Below, one piece after another: positions 21,300 through 33,840 of a stretch of DNA of 64,000 nt. Below the pieces are notes generated by a model. That model was not told the DNA's origin. It searched no databases and saw only the letters and a list, made by a program, of their open reading frames with translations. Origin of the DNA: Aquilaria yunnanensis (taxonomy: Eukaryota > Streptophyta > Magnoliopsida > Malvales > Thymelaeaceae); NCBI GenBank assembly GCA_039654915.1, contig CM077596.1, positions 620,001 to 684,000 on the forward strand. The letters are read 5' to 3'. Position 1 is the stretch's first letter. Every line of letters starts with the position of its first letter. A program made the position numbers and the translations under genes.

Positions 21300-24200
21300 A
21301 TGGAGGCAATGATGCAGGAGCAATCCCAGCCACCGCAACCGCCTCAACAACCGCAGTTAGTGGCGGAAAGGTTGAACCCGGCGTTGGTTCATGAGCTGAA
21401 TTTGGAGTCTCTCAAGACACGAGCCATCTCGTTATTCAAGGCCATCTCTCGCATTCTCGAAGACTTCGACTCCTATGCACGCACTAATACTACGCCAAAA
21501 TGGTTTATTTCCTTCCCTTGCTTATAATTGCAATTTTATTGCTGGTTCCTTCCACTTGAACTTCCATGACATATTTGTCTCTTACATTAGGCAGGATATC
21601 TTGGGGCAGTACTCTATGGTGAATCTAGAACTTTTCAACATTGTGGATGAAATAACGAAGGTCTCCAAGGCTTTTGTTGTGCATCCCAAGAATGTTAATG
21701 CCGAGAATGCAACAGGTATGGCGATTTTCATAGCACTTGATATAGTTCCACAAATGTATGATATCGAGGGAGATACAAGTTTTCTAAAGTAGAATTTTCC
21801 TAAACAAAACTGGAGAATTCGGGTAGTTCTTTATTGTAACTTCAAATAGGCTATTCAGGGATGGAAATGGTCTGGAAGGTCAAGGTCCTGTTCATGTCCT
21901 ACAGGGTAGGGTTACTCAAATCATTTGTGTAAATTTCAAGTAGCAGAAAGAATGCAATTTGGTTTACTTTATGAATAGACAATGGGAGAAGGTTTTCTGG
22001 AAGTTGTATGGTTAATAGCTAGCATTAACTGGATATTATAAGTTAGAATGACCTCTTCTGAGTTTAATCTGAGAGGAACCAGTAAAAGATGTGCAGAAAT
22101 TTGATTCTTTTAATTCTATGATAAAAAAGCTCTTTGCGTAGGCATTTTGTTTGCCGAGAATTGTGTTGATTGTGAGTTAAGGTGTCCCAGCTTTTGAATT
22201 TTTGCAATGTTGTTGAAGTGGTGAAGTAATTCCTTAACTCCTTTTGTGTTCTATGGTGATTGTATTTGTTTTAAATGAAAGTTTTTTATTCATGCTGATT
22301 GGTTCTTTGTTTACAGTACTGCCAGTCATGTTATCATCAAAGCTCTTGCCAGAGATGGAAATGGAAGATAACTCAAAGCGAGAGCAGTTGCTCCAGGGGA
22401 TGCAAAATCTTCCAGTACAGTCACAGGTGGAGAAGCTAAAGGTGATCCTCAGAGCACCGTGCATTTTAATAGTCGTTTTTACACTTATTAATGCAAGTGT
22501 ATTGATTGCATGCATCTACTTTTCTATATCATAGGCTAGAATTGACATGATTAAAGCAGCATGTGAAAGTGCTAAAAAGGTACTAGATGATACCCGTAAA
22601 GCTTACTGTTTCGGAACCCGTCAAGGACCGCCTATCCTTCCGACTTTGGACAAGGGCCAGGCAGCTAAAATTCAAGAGCAGGAAAATTTGCTCCGTGCAG
22701 CTGTGAACTTTGGGGAAGGTGACAAGTTTTCTGCTAATATTCTCTACTGATTTATTCCAGCAATATTCAACCACGTATTTTGTTGCCAAATGTGACATAA
22801 CTGGGCCAATTTTTATGCATTAAATGGTCTGTTTCGAGAAAGTGCGTCCTATTTGGTAGCTGCAAATAATCATGGTTTTTCAATTGAGCAGCTAAAGTGG
22901 CAAATATCTGCTTAAACACTAATCAAAGCATCTTTGTCTTTTCCAGATCTTGTTGTATTTCTGAATTCCCCATCAAGAAAAGATAAAACATTCTCTATGT
23001 TTAAACTACTGATTGATCCAGTGATGATTATTTTTATGGCAGATGTTTGGTTTCTCTGATTCATTGATCAGGGCTAATACCTGATTCAGATTGTTTGACT
23101 GGATTTTTCAAGTTTTTAAGGCCGAGCAATTATCTAGAGTCTTTTCATGGTCTAAATTATTGGTTTTTCTATGAATGTAGGTCTTCGAATATCTGCAGAG
23201 CAAAAGCAGATATCTACACTTCCAATGCATTTGGCTGATGTACTGTCTGTAGGTGATGGAATGCATACCTTTGGTGATACATCTGGTACTTGTTTCCCCA
23301 CCAGCTCTTTCCTCTGGTATATGAAGTTTGTCCTTTCTGATGATGTGAAAATCTCTATTACAGGGACGTACATGAAGGGCACTCCGCCATTGTCATCGAA
23401 CAATGCTGGCAGTCAGGGAACACCAATACAGGTTAGGTCATTGACTGTTTTTTCCTTAATTTTAAAAGTTTGAAAAATATAGTGCTTTGTTTATGTAGGT
23501 TCTCAATAATTAATGCTTTTGCAATTTCTTGGATCTGTAGTAGTTGGAATATTTGCGTTTTACCTTATTTTTGTTACAAAAATGTAAAATTAGACATAAA
23601 TCTGTGTATATTGTTTTGCTAGAATGCTCAGCATATAACAATAACTGAGTTGGATTGCACTTCATCCAGAATCCAGCTTTACAACCTAACACACTATGAG
23701 GCCAACTAGGAATTCTCTAAGATCTAGCCTTTGATGTTTTCTGGAAATCCTGATTTATTTAGCTTCTGATCCTTATAACTTCCTTGCAACCAACATGTGT
23801 ATCAGATCCTTTCTGTAACCCTCCAACTTATATTGGATGAAATTAAATGAGTTTTTGTTCATCACTTTTAAAGCTTCCTACAAAATCAAATTAGCATTGG
23901 ATTGACCCCTTCATTCAATCTCAGTGGTTAAATATGGATAAAACCTGAGTTATTATTATTTTGAGCAAGCTGCTATGGTGAAATTTGTAGACACACTGCT
24001 CTTAGGAAGGATAGAGTCTGAATTGGTATCAGGACAGGAGATGTGATTGAACCTTTAATCTTCAACTTACTGAGAAAATATAGTTGATTCACTGCTGCAC
24101 TTCTTTACCAAACAAACAAACAAAACTCTCAGTTTCTCTTGAGGAGGTCATGAATATTAGAGGATTTACCCGTCCAGTTTCCTCAAACAATAAGATACTT

Positions 24201-27200
24201 GATTGAAGTCACCTTTTAGTTTCTCTGCAAAAATTAGTTGGACAGATGCACAAGAACTTTTTCTCGACTCTTTGCTCTCTTCTACATTAAGGCTGCTTGT
24301 ATAATTTCAACAAGAATCTGAAGATACACCTGTTCATTGCCATCAAATTTTTTATATGATCAAAGTTCCTTATTCTGGAAGGAATAATTTAATTTATTAT
24401 CTTTCCTACTCATATTTAGTAGACTAAAGAGAGTAAAAAATCATCAATGGTGGAAGGATCCTTTTTATTTTTTTTCTTTTCAACGGGAGAAAGGAGTTGT
24501 TTCAAAAGCATTATAGAATCTCCTAATTGAGGATGACGCACATTTATGCCCAAGTCAAAAGCTGTTTTTTGAAGAGATTCTAGTAGTTTGTAGTAACTGT
24601 CTGCTATGCTTCCAACACAAGTTTCATGAGCTTAGGAACCAGAAGTAGCATTAAACATTTGAAGATGATGGAAAGAAAGCAACCTGCTTGCCTTGGAATG
24701 CTTTTTCTTCATTTCAGTCCATGAGATCTTTTTTTCTTTTTGATGTAGTCCATGGGATCAAAATCTTAGAGTGCAGTTCCAAATTATTTTTAAATCGTCC
24801 TTGTATGATTTGCATCTTGGAAGCTTCATCTTTTGTTTTTTGGTGGTTGCTTTTCTTCTGACCTACTTGTTTTCGGAGTAGTCCTCTGGAGCGCAACTTA
24901 TGAGCAGGACAGCTGCATCTCCATCCGCTGCCACAAGTACTTCCTCATTTGATAATACAGCTTCACCTCTTCCATATGCAAACTCACCTAGGTCTGGAAC
25001 AAACATGATGAATGCACCATCTCCCCAGCAACAAACCCAGCAGCAGCAGCAGCAACTACAGCAGCAAAGGCAAAAGCTGATGCAACTACCTCAGCATCAA
25101 CAACAACTTCTTACCCAGCAACAGTTCAGGCAACCTTCACTGCAAGCATTGCCCCAGGTATGGACTTTGATCTGGAATTCTGGATTTTTCATTGAAGGGA
25201 TTTATGCAAATGATATGAGATGGTTGCATCAGTTTTCCTGTGGTTGTTTTCTTCTTCACAGATGTTTCTTAGCAAGTATAACATGCATAAGTATTTCTCC
25301 TTTATCAGCCATATTCTTTATGGTTTAATGAGGACAGGGAAGTTGAATTGTCAAGAGACTGCTTTTTAGCAATATAGTCTCTGGAATTGAGGAAAACATG
25401 GGGTTCTTTTTTACATGAGGGGGGAAGAGAGGGGGGCTGCGCTCCTGTAAATTCATGAGCAATACATCTCTCAGCATGTACTTGGAGTTTTTAATTGAAC
25501 TACCTTCTTCCTCATGCAGAATCAGCTGCCTTTACATGATTTAACTGGGCAAGCTCAACAGAAATTTCAATCGGTAAAACTCCATGTCACCTATTTAAAT
25601 CATGAAAATCTCAGGATGATGATTTCTTTTGGGGAAAACATTGATGTAGGCACTGTATGGGATTTGTAGTCTTAGGAGCAAAGGGGGCTTCAGCTGTTGT
25701 TGCTCATTTCAATGATTCCCTTTCTTTCTGGGTTAGTGGAGTATGCAGTCTTCATTCTGCACTGTTATACAGTTTGATGGTAGTTGTAAAAGAAGCCAAT
25801 GTGCATGTCAAATATCTGACAACCTGTATTGTTTTTTACTTTTCATAGTACCTGAATCTTTATTTTATTGTTAAAAGAATTTTAATAACAAAACGCAGAA
25901 TCTGAATCTCTCTTTCTCTCTGCAAAGGAAGCTTTTTGTTATTGAATTATTGGTGTTAGTTCTCCTTCTCTTTCTGGTTAACTCAAAACTGTATTGGTGG
26001 CAGTTGCATGGGCAACATCAGATGCAATTCTCCCAGCCACTGAGCCACCAGCAATTCCAGGGTAGGCAGCTGCCAACTGGACATCTTCAACATGGCATTG
26101 CTCAAAGCCAACTTAACCAAGGAACCCAACTGAATCGTCATCTAAACCAGTTCTCTGGTCCTGTTAGTAGTCCGCTGTTTAGTGCTGCTCAGGGAACACC
26201 AACCTCCCAGATGGTAAGATCTTTAATTCTACTATTTCAAAAAGAAATCCAGCTATAAATTTTGTTCTGTCTGTGTTTCTGTGTAATCAAACTTAGGATC
26301 ATGGAGTACAATGTCTTTTCATTGGTGGTTAAACCTATCTAATATGCACTTGTATTGTGGAAACTAAATAATTGTCCGATTAGCACCTGCCAGAGCTAAA
26401 GGTGTTAACTAAACCGCCATGTGTGTTTTTTTTCTCTATTGAACTTTATCTTTGTTTTATGCATATATTTATATGTTTGCTGTACTTGTAGAGTTATTTT
26501 TTGGACTTGTTTTTTTTTTTCAGATTGCAAACATGTCTGGTGCAATGTCAGCACCGTCGCTTTTACCAAAGATGCAGGTAAGATGCCAGGCTGCTTTGCA
26601 AATTTGGTCATTTATGAAACATTATCAGAGAGTTTTCCCCATGAGAGGTAACTTTGATGGTTCAACAAAATATTGCTTCTGAAATTTAGTGTGTTAACTC
26701 TAAGTAGGCTTATCTGCCTATCTCATGGCCTCAACTAAAATTTTGGCTCAACTTTCCACAAGAATGTTAACTGCCAAGTCAACCAAGAAAGTCTAGTAGC
26801 ATTGCTTTGCTGTCGGCATTTTTTTTTCTTGCTCTTAGTTTGCCATGCTTTAATAACATTTGGATTTTGTTAGTAAAATGTGTTACTTAGAGCTGCAGTC
26901 AGGGGCATATGTGGGAACATGGGCTTCCATGAAACTGAAAGATTTTGAATTGCATATGTAGTGTTGGTTGATTTAGGCCAATCTAGAAGCAGATATATAT
27001 CAGGGTAATGTCCCCACTATTTCGTTTAAACCAAACATTTTGGTGGTTTTGGTATACACTTTATAAAGTGAACATTTTCTGTTTTCTTTCTGCAGAGCAC
27101 CATGTTTATGAGAACTTTTTATTGTGATCTTCTGGTTGAGACACTGTTAGAATTCTTTTTCTTCAGGAAAAGTACGTTTGTAGATTGCATGTGCATGGGA

Positions 27201-27663
27201 TGTTTAATGCTTCTGTAGAAGTTTAATTCAAGATCTATTCTGTTAGTATGAATAGAGAAATTATATCCGTTATATCATTTTCTTCACATGCTGATTTTCC
27301 ATTAATGAACCTGCTGCAGTATGGATTAACTGGCAGCAATCTTCAGCGAAGTCACACCTCCAATATCTTAAATGATCAGAGTATGACTGCTTTAACTTGT
27401 CTTGGTTGGTTTCTAACTATTAAGCTTCTGCAACTAACTTCAATCGTGTTTCTCTTGCAGTGTTTAGTATGGGGGCATCAAATCCTGGTAGCATGATGCC
27501 AATGCAAGCACAGCAGCAACCTCAGCAGCAGCTTGGGTCACAAGGTGCATTTGGCAGCATGCCGTCCAATGCTCAAGGTCTACAATCTAATATGGTTGCG
27601 CTTCAAAATAACCCTCAAAGCCATCCCAATTTTCCACAGCAGAGGCAGCAAGGTCAACAGTAG
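21300..27663 (+). CDS. MED8: Mediator complex subunit 8 (MED8)
   Basis: MED8 is a nuclear subunit of the Mediator head module, which links transcription factors to RNA polymerase II; in Arabidopsis it affects flowering and defence. Twelve exons: 21300-21502, 21591-21715, 22317-22441, 22535-22718, 23181-23285, 23364-23431, 24882-25157, 25520-25573, 26004-26213, 26524-26577, 27320-27380, 27461-27663. All introns are GT-AG and the total is 1668 nt (555 aa), near the 524 aa I recall for Arabidopsis. The conserved N-terminal domain (about 25-215) includes LNLESLKTRAISLFKAISRI, DILGQYSMVNLELFNIVDEI and LPVMLSSKLLPEMEMED. Residues 285-362 form a glutamine-rich tract. The rest is a low-complexity Q/N/S/P/M tail ending RQQGQQ. 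The start ATG has A at -3 and G at +4. Intron 5 is short and open in frame (see findings). A partial broken copy lies at 5600-6345. No clear polyadenylation signal was seen. Confidence 0.96.
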
Positions 27664-28382
27664 TCTGTTCTGCAGCTTTTGCGGTTTATTCAGCATTTTG
27701 CATTGATCTGGATTTCCATCCAGCTGTGACGTCTATTTGTTGGGGCTCAGCCCATCGGTTGCAACATCAATTGCGCCGCAGAGGCAGCCTGTTAACATTT
27801 ACATTAGAAGCGTCTTACTTCCAGATGTGGCTGTCACTTGTCATTTGTAATGCTATTTATCTCTTTGTTTCAAGGCTACTGGAACATGCGCTTGGAACAT
27901 TCAGACAAATTGGGAAGTTGATGTTTTACTAGATTTTCAATCCAAGTGCACAGTTGAGAGGTAAAAATGAGTGTCTAGGTCCGACTTTTTCAGCCTGATT
28001 TGGTCATTGATGATCACTTTGCGTAACATTTTCACTGGCAATATCGAACCAAGACGTCATTAACACCCACACTTTATTTACCGGTATCAGCAATAGACTG
28101 AAAACATGAAAACGTGACATATTGACGCGGTCGATGCATCAAAATCAAGGGAAGCCTTCACTTTGGAACAATTCTGTGATAAGATTATCCACATCAAATG
28201 CGCAGGATAAATGTTTGTCCGTACAAAATCCAGACATGCCAAGTAAAATTACAAAAGCTTGGAATTGTCTTACCAAACCCCCAACACTGTGGCATGCTCC
28301 TCCAAAGGAAACTTCCGACAACCAGAGAAACCTTCCGGCAACTACAACAAAATGCCTACATCAAATTGGCATGATGATTACA
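27664..28382. other. Convergent spacer with 3' UTRs of MED8 and the DUF1666 gene
   Basis: MED8 (+) and the DUF1666 gene (-) end towards each other here. A reverse-strand AATAAA (28073-28078) could be the polyadenylation signal of the DUF1666 gene, about 305 bases past its stop. Open frames in the spacer have no recognisable domain. Confidence 0.5.
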
Positions 28383-31300
28383 CTAACAAGGGAAGAGTAG
28401 AGGAGTTGGATCTCTCTGCAACTTCCCGTCTGACAGCTCAAGTTTTTTCATCTTCTCTTCACACCAAAACAACTGCTCCTTGCTGATCCTCAACATTCTA
28501 AGAACCCTTGATATAACCTTCATGTCGATGAGGCTGAGCAACAACTGGACATCTTCACGAGTGTGTGGCCATGAATTCCTCTTCCATCCTTTCCTCTTTT
28601 TGGTTAGGTCCTTCAGCTTGATCCGTTTCTGCAGTTAGGAATTATTCACTGTTGGCGTACAGTTGCAAGAAATAAAATCCAGAAGTTCAAACTTGATATC
28701 TTCATGTACAAGTCATGGAGAACGGAAAGTAGGCGCCGCACGACTATGAGCATAAATACTTACAAGTTTCAAAGATGTGCAGCTGCAGTTTAATCATCAA
28801 GACGTGTATGAATATTACTACAGCCATAATTAGTCCCATCTATGTTTAAATTTCTCCAAAATCTGGTTTTCAGTTGAATAGAATGTACTCCCTTGGTTAC
28901 AGAATTGTTGACACTTTTTCCTTTCTTGCAAGGACTGAGGATGTGATGTTACATCAACGTATTATGTGTATTATTTCATAATTAATCTGAACCAAGTGAC
29001 GCTATTTCAATGAAAAAGTTATTCTCAATGGGTATATGACTTAGTGTTGAAGCTCAAATATGGAGAAGCTGCATAAGCCTTTATTGTTCAAACCTGAATT
29101 TACCTAGTTGAATCAACAAAAGTTTGGGTTTTAATTGATCAAGTTATAATGCTTAAAGAGGAATGGAAACACAAGATTCATGCAACCGACCCCAACTAAT
29201 TGGGATTAAAGCTGATTGATTGAGGTTAGAATGGTTAGAGCATTTAATTGAACAAACAAAAAAGTTTATTCCCTAATTGACCTTTTTCTACATACTAAAC
29301 TCATTCTTAATTGTGGCATTCTCCTTTACTATCCCTCTCGATGGCATAAGCAATATTACCAGTCTATCAGGTAATTAGATGCAACAGTGATCTGGATAAA
29401 CTAATGGGAGAAACTATGTAGCCATGCATCTCGATTTGCTTCTTAAGTAACTCATTTAGATAACCGCCTCTAAAAGATTTGTTCTATTAACTTCTTCAAT
29501 TATGTGGGCTTTGGCTTACCTATAATCTCTACAAATGCATCTACCTTAACCTAAGGTGACAAACAATTTGAAATATTACTTCGATGATTTTGAATCTTCA
29601 GATGGCAATGTCAACAGCTATCACATCATGCATCCTTATCAAGTACGAGAAGGATAAGATAAGATGTCCATATAACAAATTGGCTTACCTTCTCAAGTGA
29701 CGATTGAACCTGTTGAAGTGGGGTAGCCATTGCATTTTGATTTCCAAACAAATTCAGAACAACCCCTGATCTTTTCTTGTCCATCTTGAGGAAAATATAA
29801 AATGTAAGAATTGCATTTTCAATTACCCTCATGAAATCATGAGCAAGGACTAATGAATCTGATTCCTCATCTTCCTCCTGCTCTGAACCTGCTGCAAAAA
29901 AAATATCCTGTGAAAGCAGCACAGAACACAAACATGTATTTCCTGGTTCAACTAAGCAGATCAACCAATAACATATGCTCGCTAAACTAGGCATCAAGAC
30001 CACTTTGCTAATCATGCAAACAAAAATCTAAAAGGATCGTGATCTTCATATTATCTTTGCAGTGAGCAAAGTTCAATAACATATTTGATGAGTGGTCAGA
30101 CAGTAGAAGATACCTTGCATATTTGGAGCCTGAAGTAGCTTAGGCAAAATATGCCTTGCACGAGCATAAATCTCGGGCCTTTGACCTTCCTCAAATGGCT
30201 CATTTTCAATATATCTTTGTAATAACACTTGGAATTGTTGGAACTGCTGAGCACTATGGTTGTAACATATGGGACTTTCGGGTTGACACAATATTATCTG
30301 GCTCAGTTGAGTGTATTGACAATGGAGTGCTTCCCAAGTTAGGCAAACATGAGCTACATAAGCTGTTTCAAGATCTTGATAAGGATCATAGATTGAATCC
30401 TGCACCTGCTCCGCTTCCTCATCAGGTTCTTCAATCTTCTTCAAGGAAAGGCACCGAAAAGGGGACATAAGTTTCTTAGATGCAGATTTTGGAGAAGGGG
30501 TTGACGGCTGCTGGGAGCCTGTATGATATTCAAACATTTATAAGGACAATTTCTTATACATTTTGCAGCTATAAAGCTAGTTCAATCTGTAAGTAGTGCT
30601 CATTTTACTGTCCTGTAAATCGCACAAGAAAATTCTAAACCCGATATAAAAGCAAAAAGCCTATAAACTCTGTGAGCAGACTAACATCTAGTATAAAGTA
30701 GTTCCTCGGGGTACAACTCGGATTAGGAATTTTAATATGTGACAAGCACACTCAAAATCCAATGTGATGTGAACCTCAGAATGTTTTTCCCATCACGTCT
30801 AGAGAATCCAAACTCTGTGAACAGAGCCAGCGCCACAGGCCACAGCCAATGTGATTACTCACAATGGCTTCTTACGGTACAAATCTGACAATTACATCAA
30901 ACAAATTATACCAGAAGAGTTTGAACTGCAATGCCTAAAAGATGCAGCTAAGAACCAAACGTTGAAAGCAAAAAAAGGCAAAGAATTCATGCGGTTCTGT
31001 TCTTGCAAACGCCCAAATAAGAGGATAAATAAAAGTTACCGGTTTCCTTGATTTGTTGTGCTCTGATTCGATCAAAAAATAGCATCCGTTCACAGTACTT
31101 GTCATACACCGTATCAAATCCAACCCACCATTGCCTGCCTTCTGCTTCCAGATCCCTCCACTCATTAGAGCTAGTTTCACCAGCCTCCTCCACTTCCTCA
31201 TCATCGAGACACAATTCTTCTTCTTCCGGAATCAACATCATGAAACTGTTCCTCCTCAGTTCCTTCAACCTCCTCTTCACCTCATTTGTTATGAAATCAT

Positions 31301-31481
31301 CATCATCGTCCTCCTCCGTGTCAGCTGGCGCTTCAGCAGTAGTCGGCTTTTTTAGATCACCATCAATATTGTTGTCATTTTTAAGCTCTTCGGGCGCCCG
31401 AACAGGCTTGTCCTCCAAATCCTTCTCTGGAACTGGTTTGTGGGGTTTCCTGAACTTCTTCTTAACTTTCAAGAAATCCAT
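28383..31481 (-). CDS. DUF1666 family protein (unknown function)
   Basis: Four exons on the - strand: 31481-31040, 30518-30114, 29891-29689 and 28628-28383; all introns are GT-AG and the coding length of 1296 nt gives 431 aa. The family is plant-specific and has no established biochemical role; databases sometimes call it 'ribosomal protein L34Ae', which I consider misleading. Seen here: a basic N-terminus, an acidic run (TEEDDDDDF, about residue 55), then the family core from about 110. This includes WWVGFDTVYDKYCERMLFFD, the block ETAYVAHVCLTWEALHCQYT (about 195-215), FQQFQVLLQRYIENEPFEEG, an amphipathic helix AHDFMRVIENAILTFYIFLK, and a basic C-terminal domain ending RDPTPLLFPC. The last exon has the typical FW/RVLRM-RIS block. 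No signal peptide or membrane segment is evident. Exon 3 starts at a tandem NAGNAG acceptor, so a 430-aa form is possible. Confidence 0.93.
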
Positions 31482-33030
31482 TTTGACGCCTGTTCTGCAA
31501 ACTCAACTTTTTCTTTCGATCTTCGATCTCTGAAAGAATAGCGCAAAAGGGAAAGAGGGAGATCCTATATTATAATCACACTCCAATATTGCCCCAATCC
31601 AAGGGTCAAGTGATACTATAGCTAGAAAAAACTACAGAATGCTCTAAGGTTCTCTATTCAAAAGACAACTAAAGAAACCAATAAAAATAAAGAGATCTTA
31701 GCCAATGGGAAGAACTTACAAACAAGAACAAACGCAAACTTGGTTTCTGTAAACGCCAACAAGCGCCGAATCAGCTGCTTTTCCTTTCAGAACTACAAAT
31801 GCAGCAAACACATAAGGAAACAGCAAAGATCAATTATTTAAGGAGAAAATTAAGCAGAAGGAAAATCTTTGGGAAACAAAACCATTGATACGAGAACCGA
31901 AGTTGAAGTACCCAGACGCGCATTTGGCAAGAGAATCAACCAAAAGAGTGAATAGCTTCGATGGGATCAAAACAATTCTTTGAACAATGCACAGCCCCAC
32001 AAATCTGTCACAAAATTTCTGAAACGAATCAAAATGATAGAAGACAAGAAACAAGAAACCCTCATTGGATTTACACGCAGAGGACAGAGAAAGAGGGTGG
32101 TACACTGGTACTTGTCACTGAACCGAGTTAGGGAAACAGTGGTGGTCCATAGGAAGTACTGAAGGAAGCAATAAATTGTCTTGTTTTCCATTTTCCAATA
32201 AACATTGCCTTGTTTCTTTATGAATTTCTCGACCAAACTAAGGAAACTTCTTTTTCCTGTTAGAAGTAAACGAGATTAACATTCACCCCAGATAGGAGGA
32301 GAAAACAAGGGTTTTGATTTTGTTGTTACACCAGATAAGAAAAATAAAAAACTTAAAAAATTGGAATTTTAAAAATTTTAGATTTTTAATATTTTTCTGG
32401 TCGAAAGTTGAGATTTTTCGAGATTAATACGAGCACAAGAGTCGATAAAAACAGTGAATCGTACAGAGAATAATGTCAGAAAAAGCAGTCTCTCTCTCTC
32501 TCTTGACCGATGGGCAATTCAATTCAAGGGCTCCCTCTCTCTGCTTCTCTCTTTTCTTGTTTTTGTACGCTGTTGGGGAAACCCGCGCCAAAGCGAAAAG
32601 TGTTTTGATTTTCTCTTTGTTTAATTACCATTTTACCCTCTCCTTTCCCAATTGTTACTCTCAACCCTTTCTGTATTCAACCAGTTCAGGCCCAAACACA
32701 CCCCAAAATGGGCTTGGGCTATGATAATTTCGTTGCGAATTTTCATTTTTTATATAAGTTTTTTTTTTAAGAGCCAGAAGCATGATACAAAGTTACAATG
32801 ACATACTTAGAATACAAATAGTATGAATCTTCGGAAACTTGGAGTGTGAATTTTCTGGCTTTACATAATTTGAAGAGCGTTGTACTACATTTAACATTTG
32901 GAGGTGAAATTCGACTTGGCTAAAATGTCGAGCGGAGCATTTATATTGAGTACTGACTTCAAATCGAGCTAGTGAACTATATATGAAATTTTGAAATCAA
33001 AGGTCAAGATATCTTAGTAAGGCATTAGTA
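31482..33030. other. Upstream region of the DUF1666 gene
   Basis: The proximal part (31482-31560) is probable 5' UTR. A segment at 31898-31973 has a near-identical inverted partner at 33031-33112. A CT-rich microsatellite-like run lies at 32487-32560. Open frames over 31830-32240 and 32473-32724 show no recognisable domain. Confidence 0.45.
31898..31973 (-). repeat. Short repeat, inverted partner at 33031-33112
   Basis: On the - strand it reads gttttgatcccatcgaagct...caaatgcgcgt...acttcaacttcg. It shares roughly 85% of bases with + strand 33031-33112. Both translate to a peptide like SKLF-LLVDSLAKCAS-YFNF. Confidence 0.8.
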
Positions 33031-33840
33031 TTTTGTAGTCCCTTCAAAGCTATTCATTCTTTTGGTTGATTCTCTTGCCAAATGTGCTTCCAAGTACTTC
33101 AACTTTGACAAGTTGTCAACATCTAAGCAGCTTAATCATAAAGGCATTGTGGTCCTCTAGATGTATAATATGTGTGGCATGCATATTGAAAATTGTCTTC
33201 ATCTATTTGTTACTTGTTCCTCCATTTTGGATGTTTGTCTTTCCTTGGGCTATACTTGGCCTCATTCTGTTAGTTTCTTAGACTATTGAAAAAGGTTTAT
33301 TCTAACTTTCTAAATCTCATCATCATGAAATATCCTAGGACATTTTTTTGTCAGGTTTAATGTGAAAAATCTGGTGCACAAGAAACTTGAAAGTGTTTAA
33401 GAACATTTCACAATATGTGTAGAGAGTTGTTGGTAAAATCCTGAGCAGAGCTATTGAAGTAGCTTTTTTGATGTTGAACAGAAGGAGTGATTCTGGTCTA
33501 GAAAATTAGATTAACGTGAGTTGGTACCCCCCACCTCCAAATTAAGTTGGACACTAATGGTTTTATTCAGCTTAAAAGGTCTTTAGCTAGTGTGAGGGAT
33601 ATCATGAAAGATGATTCCATAAAGTTTATAGTTGCCCTTGCCCATAATTTTGGGTATTCAAATAATCTACAAACCCAATTATGATGCTTAAGGGAAGGCT
33701 TAAAGCTTGCCCAACAGTTCTCCACCTTCCATTTTAATCATTAAGATGGACTCTTATATGGTTATACAACTTTTTACTTTGTCTCAATGTACGTCAATCC
33801 ATCTAATGCCTTTACTGTCGGATTATAAGTCACTCGTGTA
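33031..33840 (+). pseudogene. LINE relic (reverse-transcriptase zinc finger and RNase H)
   Basis: Degenerate frames match the 3' half of plant LINE ORF2. A zf-RVT-like segment (LSTSKQLNHKGI then CGMHIENCLHLFVTCSS) lies at about 33110-33225. An RNase H-like segment lies at about 33530-33790 (PPPPPN, KLDTNG, FIVALAHNFGYSNN, MDS). Stops and frameshifts are frequent, so it is dead. Earlier LINE domains are missing, as in common 5'-truncated copies. Confidence 0.72.

Noticed and set aside
25950..26258. Separate 102-codon gene
   Set aside because: This is MED8 exon 9 with intron read-through on both sides.
30156..31533. + strand frames of 104 and 161 codons
   Set aside because: They are antisense shadows of DUF1666 exons 1 and 2.
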